Source: Parachlorella kessleri (lineage: Eukaryota; Chlorophyta; Trebouxiophyceae; Chlorellales; Chlorellaceae). Taken from it: DNA of 64,000 nt. Shown one piece after another: positions 36,860 to 46,816 of this stretch. Location: positions 62,001-126,000 of the forward strand of contig BBXU01000913.1 of the NCBI GenBank assembly GCA_001598975.1, read 5' to 3'. A program made the translations under genes and the position numbers. The notes beneath the pieces are model-generated. The model was not told the DNA's origin. It worked only from the letters and a program-made list of their open reading frames with translations, and did no database searches. Positions within the stretch are counted from its first letter, which is position 1. Every line of letters starts with the position of its first letter.

Positions 36860-37823
36860 GGGAGCCTGGCACCATGACTGGATGTATCAACAGCTTAGCT
36901 GGCTGGCTGGCGGTTTTGGAAGACTGTAGGACTGCAGAATTTGCAGTTTTGCTAGGTACCAGGTTCCGACAGTGGGTTACACCACCAGCACTTGGCGTCT
37001 AAGTTTTCCATACCTGCTCCCAGGCATTGTTGTTTGTTGCAGGATTCTCCAAGTTGCTGCAGGTTTGTCTTGCTGATACTTTGTTCAAATCTCGTATGCG
37101 CACTGCGGGGCAGGGGCTCCTGAAGCTTGCAGCAGCCTGGCAAAGCAGGTGGCTATAAGAAGCAGAGGGCGTCAGGGTCTGGGAGAACTTAGGCAGTTGG
37201 CTGGCTCTGCGAAGGACTACATGGGAGACATGGCAGGTTGTGAAGTATCATGTTGAGAGTTGAGCTAGCAGTCGGTTCCTAGGAAGCTTTGCTGCCTCTG
37301 AAATACCCTCACTCTGTGGGGTTGTCTGCTTGATGCCTGTATGCTGGCACGTTGCTTGTACACTGCCTGCCAATAATCTGTTTCCTTGCACTGCTGTAGC
37401 ATTGGAAAGGCGCTTGCCAAGTGAAAGATGTACAATTGTGCTTGCAACCAAGGCTTACCAACTTGATGTTGGGTGTCCCATCATTTGGCTGGGTGACAAT
37501 CAATGTCCTACAAATGCTGGACCCAAGTATGGCCAGGTACCCTAACAAGTAATTCAGGCTAAGTACTCCATACAGCCACATCTCTGTCATTGTTAGTCAA
37601 TATCGTTGTCATGATCACAGGTGATCATCTTTGGGAAAGCAGCACATACGCACATTGCCGAGGGCAACTCACATTCAGTATTTTGTGTGTTCATAGAGAC
37701 GATCCGATTGGCTGTCGGGGAATCTAGGTTACGTTATGAAACAGTAGGCAGTCTTGGTACTGGAAGTGAACTACTTTATACTTACGAAGATACGCTACTG
37801 ATGCCGTCCCACGGCCGCTGCCT
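36860..37823. other. Intergenic region, uridine kinase/UPRT to TMEM42-like gene
   Basis: T-rich, with only short unsupported open frames. It should hold the uridine kinase 3' UTR and the TMEM42-like promoter. No clear TGTAA close to the upstream stop was found. Confidence 0.45.
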
Positions 37824-38701
37824 ATGAACCCTGGAGGCAGGCTCACAACCTTGGCAGCAGCTGGGCTGGCAGGGGCGACCTCCGCCTCGTTTGGGAAGCT
37901 TGCAGCACGTGTTCCAGGTTTAGCAGCCAAGGCCGCATGTTATACTCTCCTTGTGCTGGTAAGTTCGGGCAGGGGCAGGGTCTTGCTTACAGTGCTGGCA
38001 CTGGTTATAACTAGTTGATATGCCTGCTGCGCTGTGCTGCAGTTCAACGTAGGAATGCTGGCGCTCTATACCAGAGGACTTCAGAGCACCTCTTCCTTGC
38101 AGGCCACCGTCACCAGCGTTGCTGCCAATATGTGAGCTTTGCCAGGTTGCCTGCTGAGGACCCTGTGTTTTTCCGATGTCGCAATTGCCCACTTGCTTGC
38201 GGTATTTTTGCCCCCCTTGCGCATCATGAACCTGACAACTGCCCCTTCGGCTGTGCAGTATCTTCTCAGGGCAACTGGGAAGACTACTCTTTGGCGAGCA
38301 CCTCACCCACCAATGGTGGCTAGGGGCCGCCAGCATCCTCGCAGGTAAGTATACTCGTATGGTAGTGACCTTGAAGAGGCAGGGCAACTGCCAACTCTGG
38401 TGCCGCAGCAGCGTGGTGTCAGTATCTCGCCTGGGCATCAGGTGCCCTCGCCTAGACTCGGCTCAGGACCAGCTGGGTCAGCTTTGCAGGCACCGTCTTG
38501 CTCAGCCAAGCACAGGAGCCATCCACGGAGGGCAGCAAAGCATGGCTCGGCCGATCAGACGCAATCAGCAGCGGAGTATCCATGCAAACAGGCAGCACCA
38601 TCCGTACATGCGCGGAAAGAGCAGGGGATGTTGGCGGCGCATCATTGCAGCTCAGGTCGCCAGCAGCACGGCCAAGCAGGAGCAGCAGCCGGCGGAGATA
38701 G
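37824..38701 (+). CDS. TMEM42-like small multi-pass membrane protein
   Basis: Four exons: 37824-37958, 38043-38131, 38259-38344 and 38490-38701, giving 173 residues. The family is an EamA/drug-metabolite-transporter-like group of small membrane proteins with unknown activity. Hydrophobic segments match its pattern: LTTLAAAGLAGATSASFGKL, CYTLLVLFNVGMLALYTRGL, TVTSVAANIIFSGQLGRLLF and WWLGAASILAGTVLLS. The motif ending in GRLLFGEHLTHQWWLG is the clearest family signature. After the last helix comes a hydrophilic Ser/Arg-rich tail of about 65 residues ending in SSSRRR, longer than in animal homologues. The last exon choice is supported by the hydrophobic continuation GTVLLS; using an acceptor at 38408 would give a shorter ending. 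The stop is about 250 bases before the TruA-like start on the same strand. Confidence 0.78.
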
Positions 38702-38953
38702 CGGCTGGTGCACAGGAGCCACAGTGAGTCGGCGGTCCTTATGCAGCATATGCTAGAGTGCCTGTGCCACTCTGGACCTTCAGCCCTGCTCAATCCAGAT
38801 GCATGCTTCCACAACCTACTAGCATCCTGTGTGGCCCTAGGGTGGGACCCAGCACCCCTATCCTCAAGCTTTGCAAGCAACTGCTTATAGCAGCTGGCTG
38901 GGTCGCCGTGTAGGCCCCCCGCGCTTGACAGCTACAAGGAGGTGCAGCCGTGG

Positions 38954-41680
38954 ATGGCCGGCCGGCTGCACAACTTCAAGGTGGTGCTGGCGTATGACGG
39001 CACCAGCTACCACGGCTTCCAGCTGCAGCTGGGCCGCGACAGCCGGCCGACCGTCCAGGGCAAGCTGGAGGCGGCCTTAGTCCGGCTGACTAAGGAGCCG
39101 CGGGAGACGCTGAGGGTGCAGGCAGCCGGCCGCACAGATGCGGGTGTCCACGCCAGGGCGCAGGTTTGGTTTTGCAAGGGCAGGGAGGCGGTTCGCTTTC
39201 TGGAGGGTGCTGGTTTAATGGTGGGGGTGAGCAGTGGGGTTGGCCAGCGCCAGCTGCTGTCGTGCTGCTGCATTGTGTGCTAGTGGGGCCGCCACTGTGC
39301 AGCCAGCACTTGCTGCCTTGTGTGGGCAGCGGCCGCACCTCTGCACCCAGCGCTGGTGTGCTGGAAGGCAAGGCCACATGGACCTAGCTCCGGGGATGAG
39401 CATGAGCGAGACATGGGGCAGGGTGAAGGGGTAGGACAGAGACATGCATGCATGCACAGCAGCAACCCATGTGTTGCCGGCTGCTGCTTGCCAGGTGGCC
39501 CAGTTCCTGACCCGCTCCCCCCAGGACTGTGAAGTAGCGCTGAGGGCCCTGAACGCCATGCTCCCCAGGGACATCGTGGTTACGCAGGTGGCCCAAGTGC
39601 CGCTGGACTTCAACGTGCGCTACTCCCTCAGGCAAGGCTGGCTGGCAGCTCCCTGCCAATCCTCCCAGCACAGGCAGGGGTGCGCCCTTGTGACCAAAGA
39701 ATAACTCACCATGGAAGAGTGCGCCTCCCCTTGCCTCATGTTTGCTTGGTGACTACTGAAGTTTGCGGCTGTTGCAGTGGGTCGCCGTCGGCTGCACCTT
39801 GTCGGATGTGCAGCACCAGGTCTCCCACTGGCGTTGCTAGTATGCCGTCGTGGAGCCTGCCACCATCTGCGTGCCAGTGGCTGTGCAGGAAGGTGTACCA
39901 CTACGACATCAACCTGGAACCCTACCCCAGCCCCTTCACGGTCCGCTTCCAGCACCACCCCCACAACCCTGACCGGCTCAATGTGGAGGCCATCAGGTGA
40001 CCAGGTGACAAGCTCAAGTCTAGGTGGCTTCTACTAGCTTGCAAGCAAAGAGGAACCACCACCTCAATGCGTGCAGTTTAGGCGAGGGGCAGCCTCATGT
40101 GCACAAGGGATGCGAGCAGGGGCAGATGGCTCCTTGCTGCTGTGCAACCACGGTGTTCGGCGCATGGTTGCAAGTCAAGAAGAAATGCAGCTTACACAGC
40201 AGGACAGCATTGGGCCGCTTGCAGAAAGTGAGTCAGTGGGGCCAAGGTGGTAAACAGCTGAACGGTGGCGGTAACGGTTCCAGGTCTGCCGCCCATCTGT
40301 TTGTGGGCACCCACAACTTTGTGGCATTCTCCAACGTGTCGCGGGATGGCAGCCAGAAGACCCCGGTGAAGACTATCTACCGCTTTGATGTAGAAGACAT
40401 CCAAGGGGGCATCAGGTGTGTCTATCTGGGCTGCCCAGCTGCGGTGGTGTGTTCCTGGTGCACAAGTAGAGGCAGCCGGCGTGTGGCTGTCCTTGTTCGA
40501 AGGTCAAACTCCTGACAACTGCCATTGCAACAAGGCACTCAGCAAGTGTTTTGGCAGGTCACCCTAGCTACGGCTCCGTGGGAGGGCTACTCATGCGGTT
40601 TGTGTTGCCTGGCCTGGCCGCTGCCTGATTTCTTCCTACAGTGCCCCGAGCCATGCCTGTGTAGGCAAGTGTGAACGATCAAGGTTGGGGGAGAGCCTCA
40701 GGCATGGATATACTTACTGCCCACAATGTGAGGTTTGAGATGTGCTGGGTAACATCATCACCAGTTACATCCATGTTACAGGCCAGGGTCCGGCTTGTTC
40801 TTGGCTGTAAGCAGGCTGGCGGTGGAGGGCAGTGGCTTCCTGTACAAGCAAGTGCGGCACATGGCGGGGGCCCTGCTGGCCGTGGCTGCTGGCAGGCTGG
40901 CCCCAGACCACATCACCACGCTGTTGGAGCAAGGGGGTGCTGCCCAGCACGCTGGTAAGTGCTGGGCGCTTTGAGCTGAGCATGAGACAGCCTTCAGGCT
41001 GGCTGTGGCTGACCACAGATCCATGCCCCGCTCGGCAAGGCATGGGCTTGTCCAATTGTGGTGTGGCTCAGTGCCGAGGCATGCTTATCTGTGGGTGAAG
41101 CGCTTGGTGTCATGCTGTAATAACCCACCTGAGCAGCTCTAAGCGCATGCATGTAAGGCGGGCCTAACAGGCTCCTAGGTGAAGCCAACCAGGGCACCTG
41201 TAGGCAAAGAAAAAAGATGTTTCTGGTTTTAATAAACCTTTTTTAGAAAATCAAAAAATTTCAGAAGGGATAATTAAAAAACAGGTATTATCCATGTTTT
41301 ACATGGATAAGTTTCCGTTAAAAATGAATAATAGATTACAGCATCAAGAACTGCATAAAGAACTGCATGGCTTTTCTCAATGCAAAGCATTGAGGTTTTA
41401 GGGTTTAGGGTTCTGCACTGCCTGGCTGGACCGCACCAGTGCAGGGCAACCCAAGGGCGTCCTTAAGGTGAGAGTCTCCATGGCCTTGTTCACATGCAAT
41501 GCATGTGTTGAAGGTGCCGCCTTGTTTGACCTTGGTGCAGGCCGGCCAGGGTACAGGGGCTGGGATGTGGCGGAGGCAAAGGGGCTCTGCCTGCACTCCG
41601 TGACCTACCCGCCACACATGGACCCCAGTCGGCTGATGTACCCTCCCGAGGGGGTGGCAGCAGAGAGCGACCAGGACTAG
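38954..41680 (+). CDS. tRNA pseudouridine synthase, TruA family
   Basis: Six conserved exons: 38954-39163, 39495-39631, 39889-39996, 40284-40415, 40815-40954 and 41541-41680, giving at least 288 residues. TruA-type enzymes isomerise uridine to pseudouridine in the tRNA anticodon arm (positions 38-40 in the bacterial enzyme). The catalytic motif AGRTDAGVHA is present with Asp62. Other family blocks are VVLAYDGTSYHGFQLQ, VRYSLRKVYHYDI, GTHNFVAFSN and FLYKQVRHMAGALLAVAAGR. The Met at 38954 is the first in a frame that stays open upstream to an acceptor at 38913, so an N-terminal exon, perhaps organelle-targeting, is likely. A candidate is 38741-38841, which keeps phase. Intron 39632-39888 starts with GC (CTCAG then GCAAGG). 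The last intron carries an AT-rich island and a telomere-like repeat, and the last exon is partly duplicated at 46174-46303. Confidence 0.87.
41205..41390. other. AT-rich island in TruA-family intron, possible organellar insertion
   Basis: This stretch is strikingly AT-rich, with runs of A and T, inside an otherwise GC-rich intron. It contains a perfect hairpin, stem TTATCCATGT / ACATGGATAA with a TTT loop (41288-41310), of the kind seen at plastid gene ends. It is followed by a telomere-like repeat. A plastid or mitochondrial DNA insertion is inferred from composition only; I cannot match it to a particular organellar gene. Confidence 0.5.
41396..41412 (+). repeat. Interstitial plant-type telomere repeat
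   Basis: TTTTAGGGTTTAGGGTT contains two adjoining units of the TTTAGGG telomere repeat. It sits directly after the AT-rich island and about 135 bases before the left boundary of the chitinase duplication. Two units could be chance, but the position beside a foreign-looking segment and a breakpoint suggests repair filler. Confidence 0.6.
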
Positions 41681-41766
41681 CAGCTCAGGTGCAGGGGTTG
41701 TTATGGTTGCTTGCTTGCCTGTGAGCAAGTCCTCCTGTGACAAGCGGGCGGGCATGGAATGTTCCC

Positions 41767-41771
41767 TGTAA
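41767..41771 (+). promoter_or_regulatory. Candidate TGTAA polyadenylation signal, TruA-family gene
   Basis: TGTAA 87 bases after the TruA-family stop codon. The equivalent site in copy 2 (near 46386) reads TGTAC, so it is degraded there. Confidence 0.55.
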
Positions 41772-42313
41772 GAGTTACATCAATGTCACCAGGTGTTTGG
41801 CATGTTTGGCAAACCGTTCCTAGGCTGTCCAGGTCCAAGAAGCATCATGCTTGATGAGGATATTGGCCGTCCAGGAAGAAGTACTGAGATGATCACTAAA
41901 GCATAGACATGCAGCAATTCACGCATATCTCATCTATGTTTGCAGTGGCTGCCACAACCACTCATAGGCACCCTCGCTATGCCACTCTGCTGTCTATGGC
42001 TGCCGCCCCTGCTGACTTCTGTTGCCGCCACACCCTCTGAAGTACATGCACCACTTGCTTGAGCTGCCCACCTGCCTGCAGCTGCGCTTCATGCCCCCCT
42101 TGCCCCTACTGACACACCAAGAATATACCCAAGAATAAGAGCATAATTGCATAGCCCGTACTCCTCTCTGACCGTATTACCTGCAACTCTTAATGAATAT
42201 ACAGAACGGCCGTGACCACACCTCGACACGTGGCATGCTGATGTATACATGTCCGCACTCACATCACAACCTCAGCAGGCGCTCCACCTCCAGCATACAC
42301 TGCACCCTACACT

Positions 42314-42318
42314 TTACA
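42314..42318 (-). promoter_or_regulatory. Candidate TGTAA polyadenylation signal, chitinase A
   Basis: TGTAA on the - strand (TTACA on +) 63 bases after the chitinase A stop codon, a typical distance. Confidence 0.5.
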
Positions 42319-42380
42319 ACTCTCCTCCGACTCTCCTCTCTTCACACTGCAGCTGCCTGCCACCACTTGGCGCACGTAAG

Positions 42381-45105
42381 CTACACAGCGTACGGCCTCT
42401 GCGTGCTGCAGTCCACATTTTGGGTGCCTGTGTCCACCCCCAGGATGGCGGCGTAGCGCTGGAAGTATGCGATGCGGTCCGCCACCTGGGGCGGGGTGCT
42501 GATGCCACACTCGAGGCCACCATTGATAATGAGCGTGGTCCACCCAAAGCCCGGGGCGCGCCCAGCTGCCACGTCATCGGCAGTGGGCTGGTACCTGCAA
42601 GGCAAATGAAGGCAAGGCACAGTACTTGCCATTTCTTGAAGGGTGATTCCCAGTTATCATTGCTTCTCTGCACAACATGTCAATATGCTGAGGCGCACGT
42701 GAGCTGCATTTGACTGGGGTCTGAGCATAACATGCCACTAAGGCAAGACTCAGGCACATTCTGCATGCAGCCCTGTCAGCCCAGCTCATGTCACATTTCC
42801 TGTTCGCACTACCTGTCCCTCATGCTTATAACACGGCAGCAAGGCGCCACCCAGTGGGTGGCATTCCATGTGCAGGAGGTCGCCGCACTTTTGTAGACTA
42901 GTTTTCCCTCTCTTGAGCTCTCACAGGTGCACATGCACAGCAGTCGCTCACCTGCCAATCATGACGTCATGGGCGGACGGCTTGGGGCTCTGGGGCGTCA
43001 TCCAGAACCACAAGGCAGTCTTGAAGGACACGATTGGGACAGAAGACACAAGGCCGGGGTTGTTGATAAGGTCAAGGCCCAGCGCCTGGCCAGCCAGTCC
43101 ATAGCTGCACCACCGGGGTGTAGCAGTTCAGCTGGCAACTCAGCCACACAAGGGTGCACTCGAGTGAACCACGGCAAGCCCGCCCCAGCAGTGCAAGGCG
43201 GTGTGCTCCTCCCAGCATGAGCCAGCACTGGTGCATGTGTGGGGAGGGCTTCTCCAGACATCTTCTGTAGGCAGAGATCGTACAAGGCCAGTGCAATACG
43301 CCGGGTATACAGCCTTTATTGGGAAAATAGCAGGCAGCTGCTCACTTGTAGTTCCAGCTCAGCTGCAGGGGGCCCCGGCCGTGGTATGACTGGCCAGGGG
43401 TACAGGGCCACTTAGGGGTTGGCGCGCAGTAGATGGAGCTCACATGGCCGTTGCCCTCCTGCGTGAAGCACAGCCCCCAGGCCTGGGCACCGTCAGGCGC
43501 GGTGGCCCACCCCCCGGTGGTCTCATGGCTGCATAGAGGGGAACCCAGGTGCCACGTCAGGTGCGCAAGGTGGTCAGACAGAGTGTTCTCACTCAGACTC
43601 ATCAGATTGTACCAGGGTGGTGCACATGCAGCAGGGTGGGGGTGCACGCCTATGGGGTTACCATACAGGGCACCAAGCTGTGTGCGTTTGCCAGGCCAGT
43701 GAGCTGTGCTGCCTGTGCCGCCATGTGCATGCAATGCCATAGGCCAGAGGGTAGCGTTACCTGGCCTGGGCTAGGAAGGCTGCCAGCTCACGCCTGTTGC
43801 TGGCGTCATCGCCCTCGGAGGCAAAGCCGGGGAAGGCCTGGGTAGCCGCTACAAAGGCATCGTAGGTGTAGAAGCCGGCACCGGCGCAGGCAGGGTCGTT
43901 GGTGTGCTTGAAGATGTCAGCCCACAGCGCTGGGGTGATGTAGCGCTCTACACCGGCAACAGGGGTGGCGGGGACGGGGGTCGGGGTGACAGCTGGGGCA
44001 GGCGTCGGGGTTACTGGCACTGGCGCGGCAGGGGTTGGGGCGTCTGGGGCCGGGGTGGCTGGCACTGGCGCGGCAGGGGTTGGGGCGTCTGGGGCCGGGG
44101 TGGCTGGCACTGGCGCGGCAGGGGTTGGGGCGTCTGGGGCCGGGGTGGCTGGCACAGGCGCGGCAGGGGTTGGGGCATCTGGGGTCGGGGTGGCTGGCAC
44201 TGGCGTTGCAGGGGTTGGGGCGTCTAGAGCCGGGGTGGCTGGCACTGGCGTGGCAGGGGTTGGGGCGGCAGGCTGAGGCTGGATGGTGTCAGTCTGCTCG
44301 CCAGGGGTGTTGCTGCTTGCTCCACCGCCTGAATTGCCAACAGGGTACCACAGCGTCATGGACAAAATACGAATCAATCTCATCCCCGACACCACCACGC
44401 AAGTGTTTCAGGTGGTCTGAGGTGGACTGCTGTGGGCTCCTGTACTGCTTGCCAGGTCCCTGGGGTACTCCCTGTAGGCACATGCATGCAACAGTTCTGA
44501 TGCTCGCCTGGTGTGGGTACCGGAGTGCCGACGCAGGGGACGTTGGCGGGCCAGTCACAGGTTTGAATGGCGTCGTTGAACCTCAGGCCGGCATTGCATG
44601 GCCTGTAGTAGGCCTCGGTCTCAGAGACACACCAGTAGTATGCCTGCATGTGGCAGTGGGTTTCCCTTTCAGCCTTACGATGAGGGTCCTTTCCCTAGTA
44701 GTGCTGCTGTGCAGCCGTTGCAACAGAGGTATGCAAGAGCATGTGGGCGAGGGCTGTGTCAGGTCTTACCACAGAACTTTTCCTTTTCAGTGTCCTGGAT
44801 TTGTGTGAAGTGTTGCGGCATTCAACAAAAAGCCGGCCCCCCTCCCTGAGTCACCCTACCTGGCAGCCTGCAGCCGTGTCTGCGAACATGCCGGGGGTCC
44901 CCTTACTTGCACAGAAGGTCAGCGAGGGCGTGGCCTGCAGCCAAGACACCATAGCAGACGTATTTAATAACCATCCTGACTTAGGTTACTGGTTTAGGGC
45001 GAAAGCAGTGCTGCTACTCACTTGCCGCGGCCTTCGCCCAGTAGATGGCAAGGCCAGCGCTGCCAGTGACAACGTAAGCAGAAGGCCCCAGCACGTTTGT
45101 GCCAT
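42381..45105 (-). CDS. Secreted GH19 chitinase with CBM14 domain and PT-rich linker (copy A)
   Basis: Seven exons on the - strand: 45105-45022, 44934-44860, 44643-44508, 44328-43761, 43528-43346, 43104-42952 and 42594-42381, giving 470 residues. A signal peptide opens the protein ([20 protein letters not shown]). Residues 30-95 form a six-cysteine chitin-binding CBM14/peritrophin-A domain ([39 protein letters not shown]). A Pro/Thr/Ala linker of about five 15-residue units ([15 protein letters not shown] type) leads to the GH19 catalytic domain from about residue 210. The catalytic Glu290 lies in HETTGGW, with [14 protein letters not shown] and [10 protein letters not shown] downstream. It should cleave beta-1,4-GlcNAc polymers outside the cell or in the wall; natural targets could be its own wall or prey/parasite chitin. 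Intron 3 has a GC donor (CCAG then GCGAGC). It is a tandem paralogue of copy B. Confidence 0.92.
43985..44275 (-). repeat. 45-bp coding minisatellite, chitinase A linker
   Basis: About five tandem 45-base units encode the Pro/Thr/Ala-rich linker between the CBM14 and GH19 domains. Units at 44035-44215 differ by few bases. The linker differs in length and unit sequence from copy B, consistent with slippage or unequal exchange after duplication. Confidence 0.88.
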
Positions 45106-46089
45106 CTCGACTTCGACTCCCTTCCACAGAGTAGGGAAGAGTTACAAGCCACAAGGGGCAGTGTTGAGATGGCGTGAATACAGGACGGGGACGGGCGGAG
45201 GCTTCAGTGGTGCGCTCGACGGAGTGTTACTTTTCAACAAAGCAAGCATCAAGGATCTGTCCGCGGTGCAGGCCAGAGCGCCTTTTGTAGGGGATTGGGC
45301 GCCCGCGGCGTGGCGCAAGCGCCATGATTACAAAACTCCCTGAAGACTCTTCTGAGAAGAGATCGTGTCCCGTCAGGCTGGAGCTGCGATCAAGACGAAC
45401 AAGATAAGCCGAGCAGCAACCATGTAGCCAACCATCTCGCTCATTCGTCACAGGCGACGATAGGGCCCTGGGCAGTCAGAACGGGGAACAAACGCCGGCT
45501 GACCCGCCAGCATCGCGACAACCAGCTGCAACGAAGCATCATGTGTAACGAAGTTGAGGAACACTTGGCTAGAAATCTATAGTGGATATGGGGCCTGTCG
45601 ACCTGGCACACCAAAAAAGCCGCAGCCAGGAGCAGAGCAAGCAGCGACCCAAGGATCATTATCGTACTATCACAAGGTAAGTATCCCAACAACCCCAAAC
45701 GTACACAGACAGCTCAAAACCATAAGGAACGCGCCTGGCCACTAGTCCCTGTTTCACACGCGCATGCATCACGAAAGAAATCTCTGTCAAGGCAAGTCAC
45801 TCCGAGTGGAGTCCACCCAAAGCAACCATCAAAGTGCAGCCCTGGCGGACTCTAGCTCCCAGACACCTTGCGATAGGATAGGCCAGCCCTGGTAGAGCGT
45901 CTCAGCTCAGGCTGGGTGGAGAGCCACTGTTCGATAGGAATGCCGTCAAAGACCACCTGGGTCAGCGAACCTGCAACTTTGCAACCCTCCTGCGACATAC
46001 ACTACAGCACTGCCAGGTTTATCAAGCCACTGGCAGCCCGCCTTGCATGGAAACAAGCTGCCACGACCACCTGCCCTTACAAATTCACT
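45106..46089. promoter_or_regulatory. Upstream region of chitinase A, homologous to that of copy B
   Basis: No gene is recognised. The sequence aligns with 49266-50320 over most of its length. A particularly well-kept block is 45596-45735 (matching 49876-50008), including CACAAGGTAAGTATCCC, which looks like a + strand splice donor. A - strand segment at 45853-45990 stays open (QVVFDGIPIEQWLSTQPE); its counterpart at 50130-50210 has a 4-base deletion there. Promoter function is inferred from position and conservation. Confidence 0.45.
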
Positions 46090-46173
46090 GCTAAGCATGC
46101 AGGGCCACATCAGCGCGATACTCGAACACGCTCCCTCCCACCTCCTTGTCTGCCACCTTAGTTGGCAGCGCTG
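46090..46173 (-). pseudogene. Broken fragment of the CAMTA-like 3' end
   Basis: This duplicates 50327-50410, the end of the CAMTA-like gene. The - strand reads KEVGGSVFEYRADVALHA then a stop, against KEGGGSVFEYRADVALLAQQ then a stop in the full gene. The upstream part of the exon is missing and is replaced at about 46173 by TruA-family exon sequence. It has no start or upstream exons and is a duplication relic. Confidence 0.85.
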
Positions 46174-46303
46174 CCCAGGGTGCAGGGGCTAGGATGTGGC
46201 GGAGGCAAAGGGGCTCTGCCTGCACTCTGTGACCTACCCGCCACACATGGACCCAAGTACCCTCCCGAGGGGCTGGCAGCAGAGAGCGATCAGGACTAAC
46301 AGC
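46174..46303 (+). pseudogene. Broken copy of the last TruA-family exon
   Basis: This matches 41548-41680, reading RGWDVAEAKGLCLHSVTYPP-like sequence. It lacks the rest of the gene, and a 10-base deletion after the HMDP codons (at about 46252) shifts the frame. The 3' flank, including the GTGAGCAAGTCCTCC block, is also duplicated. It marks the start of duplication copy 2. Confidence 0.87.
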
Positions 46304-46816
46304 ATGGATATGGGGCATTGGTGAGGTTGGTTGCTTGCTTGTGAGCAAGTCCTCCCTTGCCAAGCTGGTGAGCATGTCTTGCTCCTTGTACGTTTACACG
46401 GCTGTCCATGAGTCATTGCTGAGATACTAGACATCCAGCCTTTCAATCCAGTCCGCCCTACCTCCTCAATGTGCTGCCAACAATACAAATAGACCCCTGC
46501 GCCATGCCACTCTGCTGTTCACTGCTGCCACCCTGCTGTCGTCTATTGCCGCCACACCCTCCGGTGTGCATGCACCACCTGCTGGAGCTGCCAACCTGCC
46601 TGCAACCTGCGCTTCCACCCCCCCCCTTCCCCTCTGACACACAAGAAGAAACACAACAGCGTGACCACACCTGGATACGTGGCATGCCTACACGTCCGTA
46701 CTCGCACCACACTCACAGCAGGCGCTCCATCATACACTCTACCCTAGCTCAGCAATGTGCCCCTGACTCTCCTCTGTTCAAGCTGCAACTGCCTGCCACG
46801 AGCAAACGCACGCACT
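46304..46816. other. 3' flank of chitinase B, homologous to TruA-family / chitinase A interval
   Basis: No gene is seen. It corresponds to 41681-42380 but is shorter. It inherits the TruA-family 3' flank at its left end. A - strand TGTAA at 46399-46395 is about 420 bases from the chitinase B stop, so the poly(A) site of this copy is unclear. Confidence 0.5.

Larger units (their letters stand above)
41681..42380. other. Convergent 3' region, TruA-family / chitinase A
   Basis: This interval holds the 3' UTRs of two converging genes. TGTAA motifs suit both: 41767-41771 on the + strand for the TruA-family gene and 42318-42314 on the - strand for chitinase A. It is homologous to 46304-46816 in copy 2. 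Confidence 0.6.
41548..46173. repeat. Tandem segmental duplication, copy 1
   Basis: Copy 1 runs from inside the last exon of the TruA-family gene, through chitinase A and its upstream region, to a fragment of the CAMTA-like 3' end. Homology with copy 2 (46174-50410) covers the TruA exon 3' half and 3' flank, the whole chitinase gene with all intron positions, the upstream non-coding region and the CAMTA-like end. Boundaries are estimated by eye to within about 10 bases. Confidence 0.85.

Noticed and set aside
38313..38344. ATG with a strong donor (GTAAGT) as first exon of the TruA-family gene
   Set aside because: The same bases in another frame encode the conserved WWLGAASILA helix of the TMEM42-like protein, and the donor serves that gene.
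43904..44276. Gly/Trp/Arg-rich and Gly/Val/Ala-rich repeat proteins on the + strand, also at 48182-48520
   Set aside because: They are antisense readings of the chitinase linker minisatellite; the - strand frame joins a signal peptide, CBM14 and GH19 domains.
45441..45698. - strand open frame with a signal-peptide-like stretch (MILGSLLALLLAAAF) upstream of chitinase A
   Set aside because: The copy 2 counterpart lacks the Met, and the chitinase already has a good signal peptide exon; no splice route was found.
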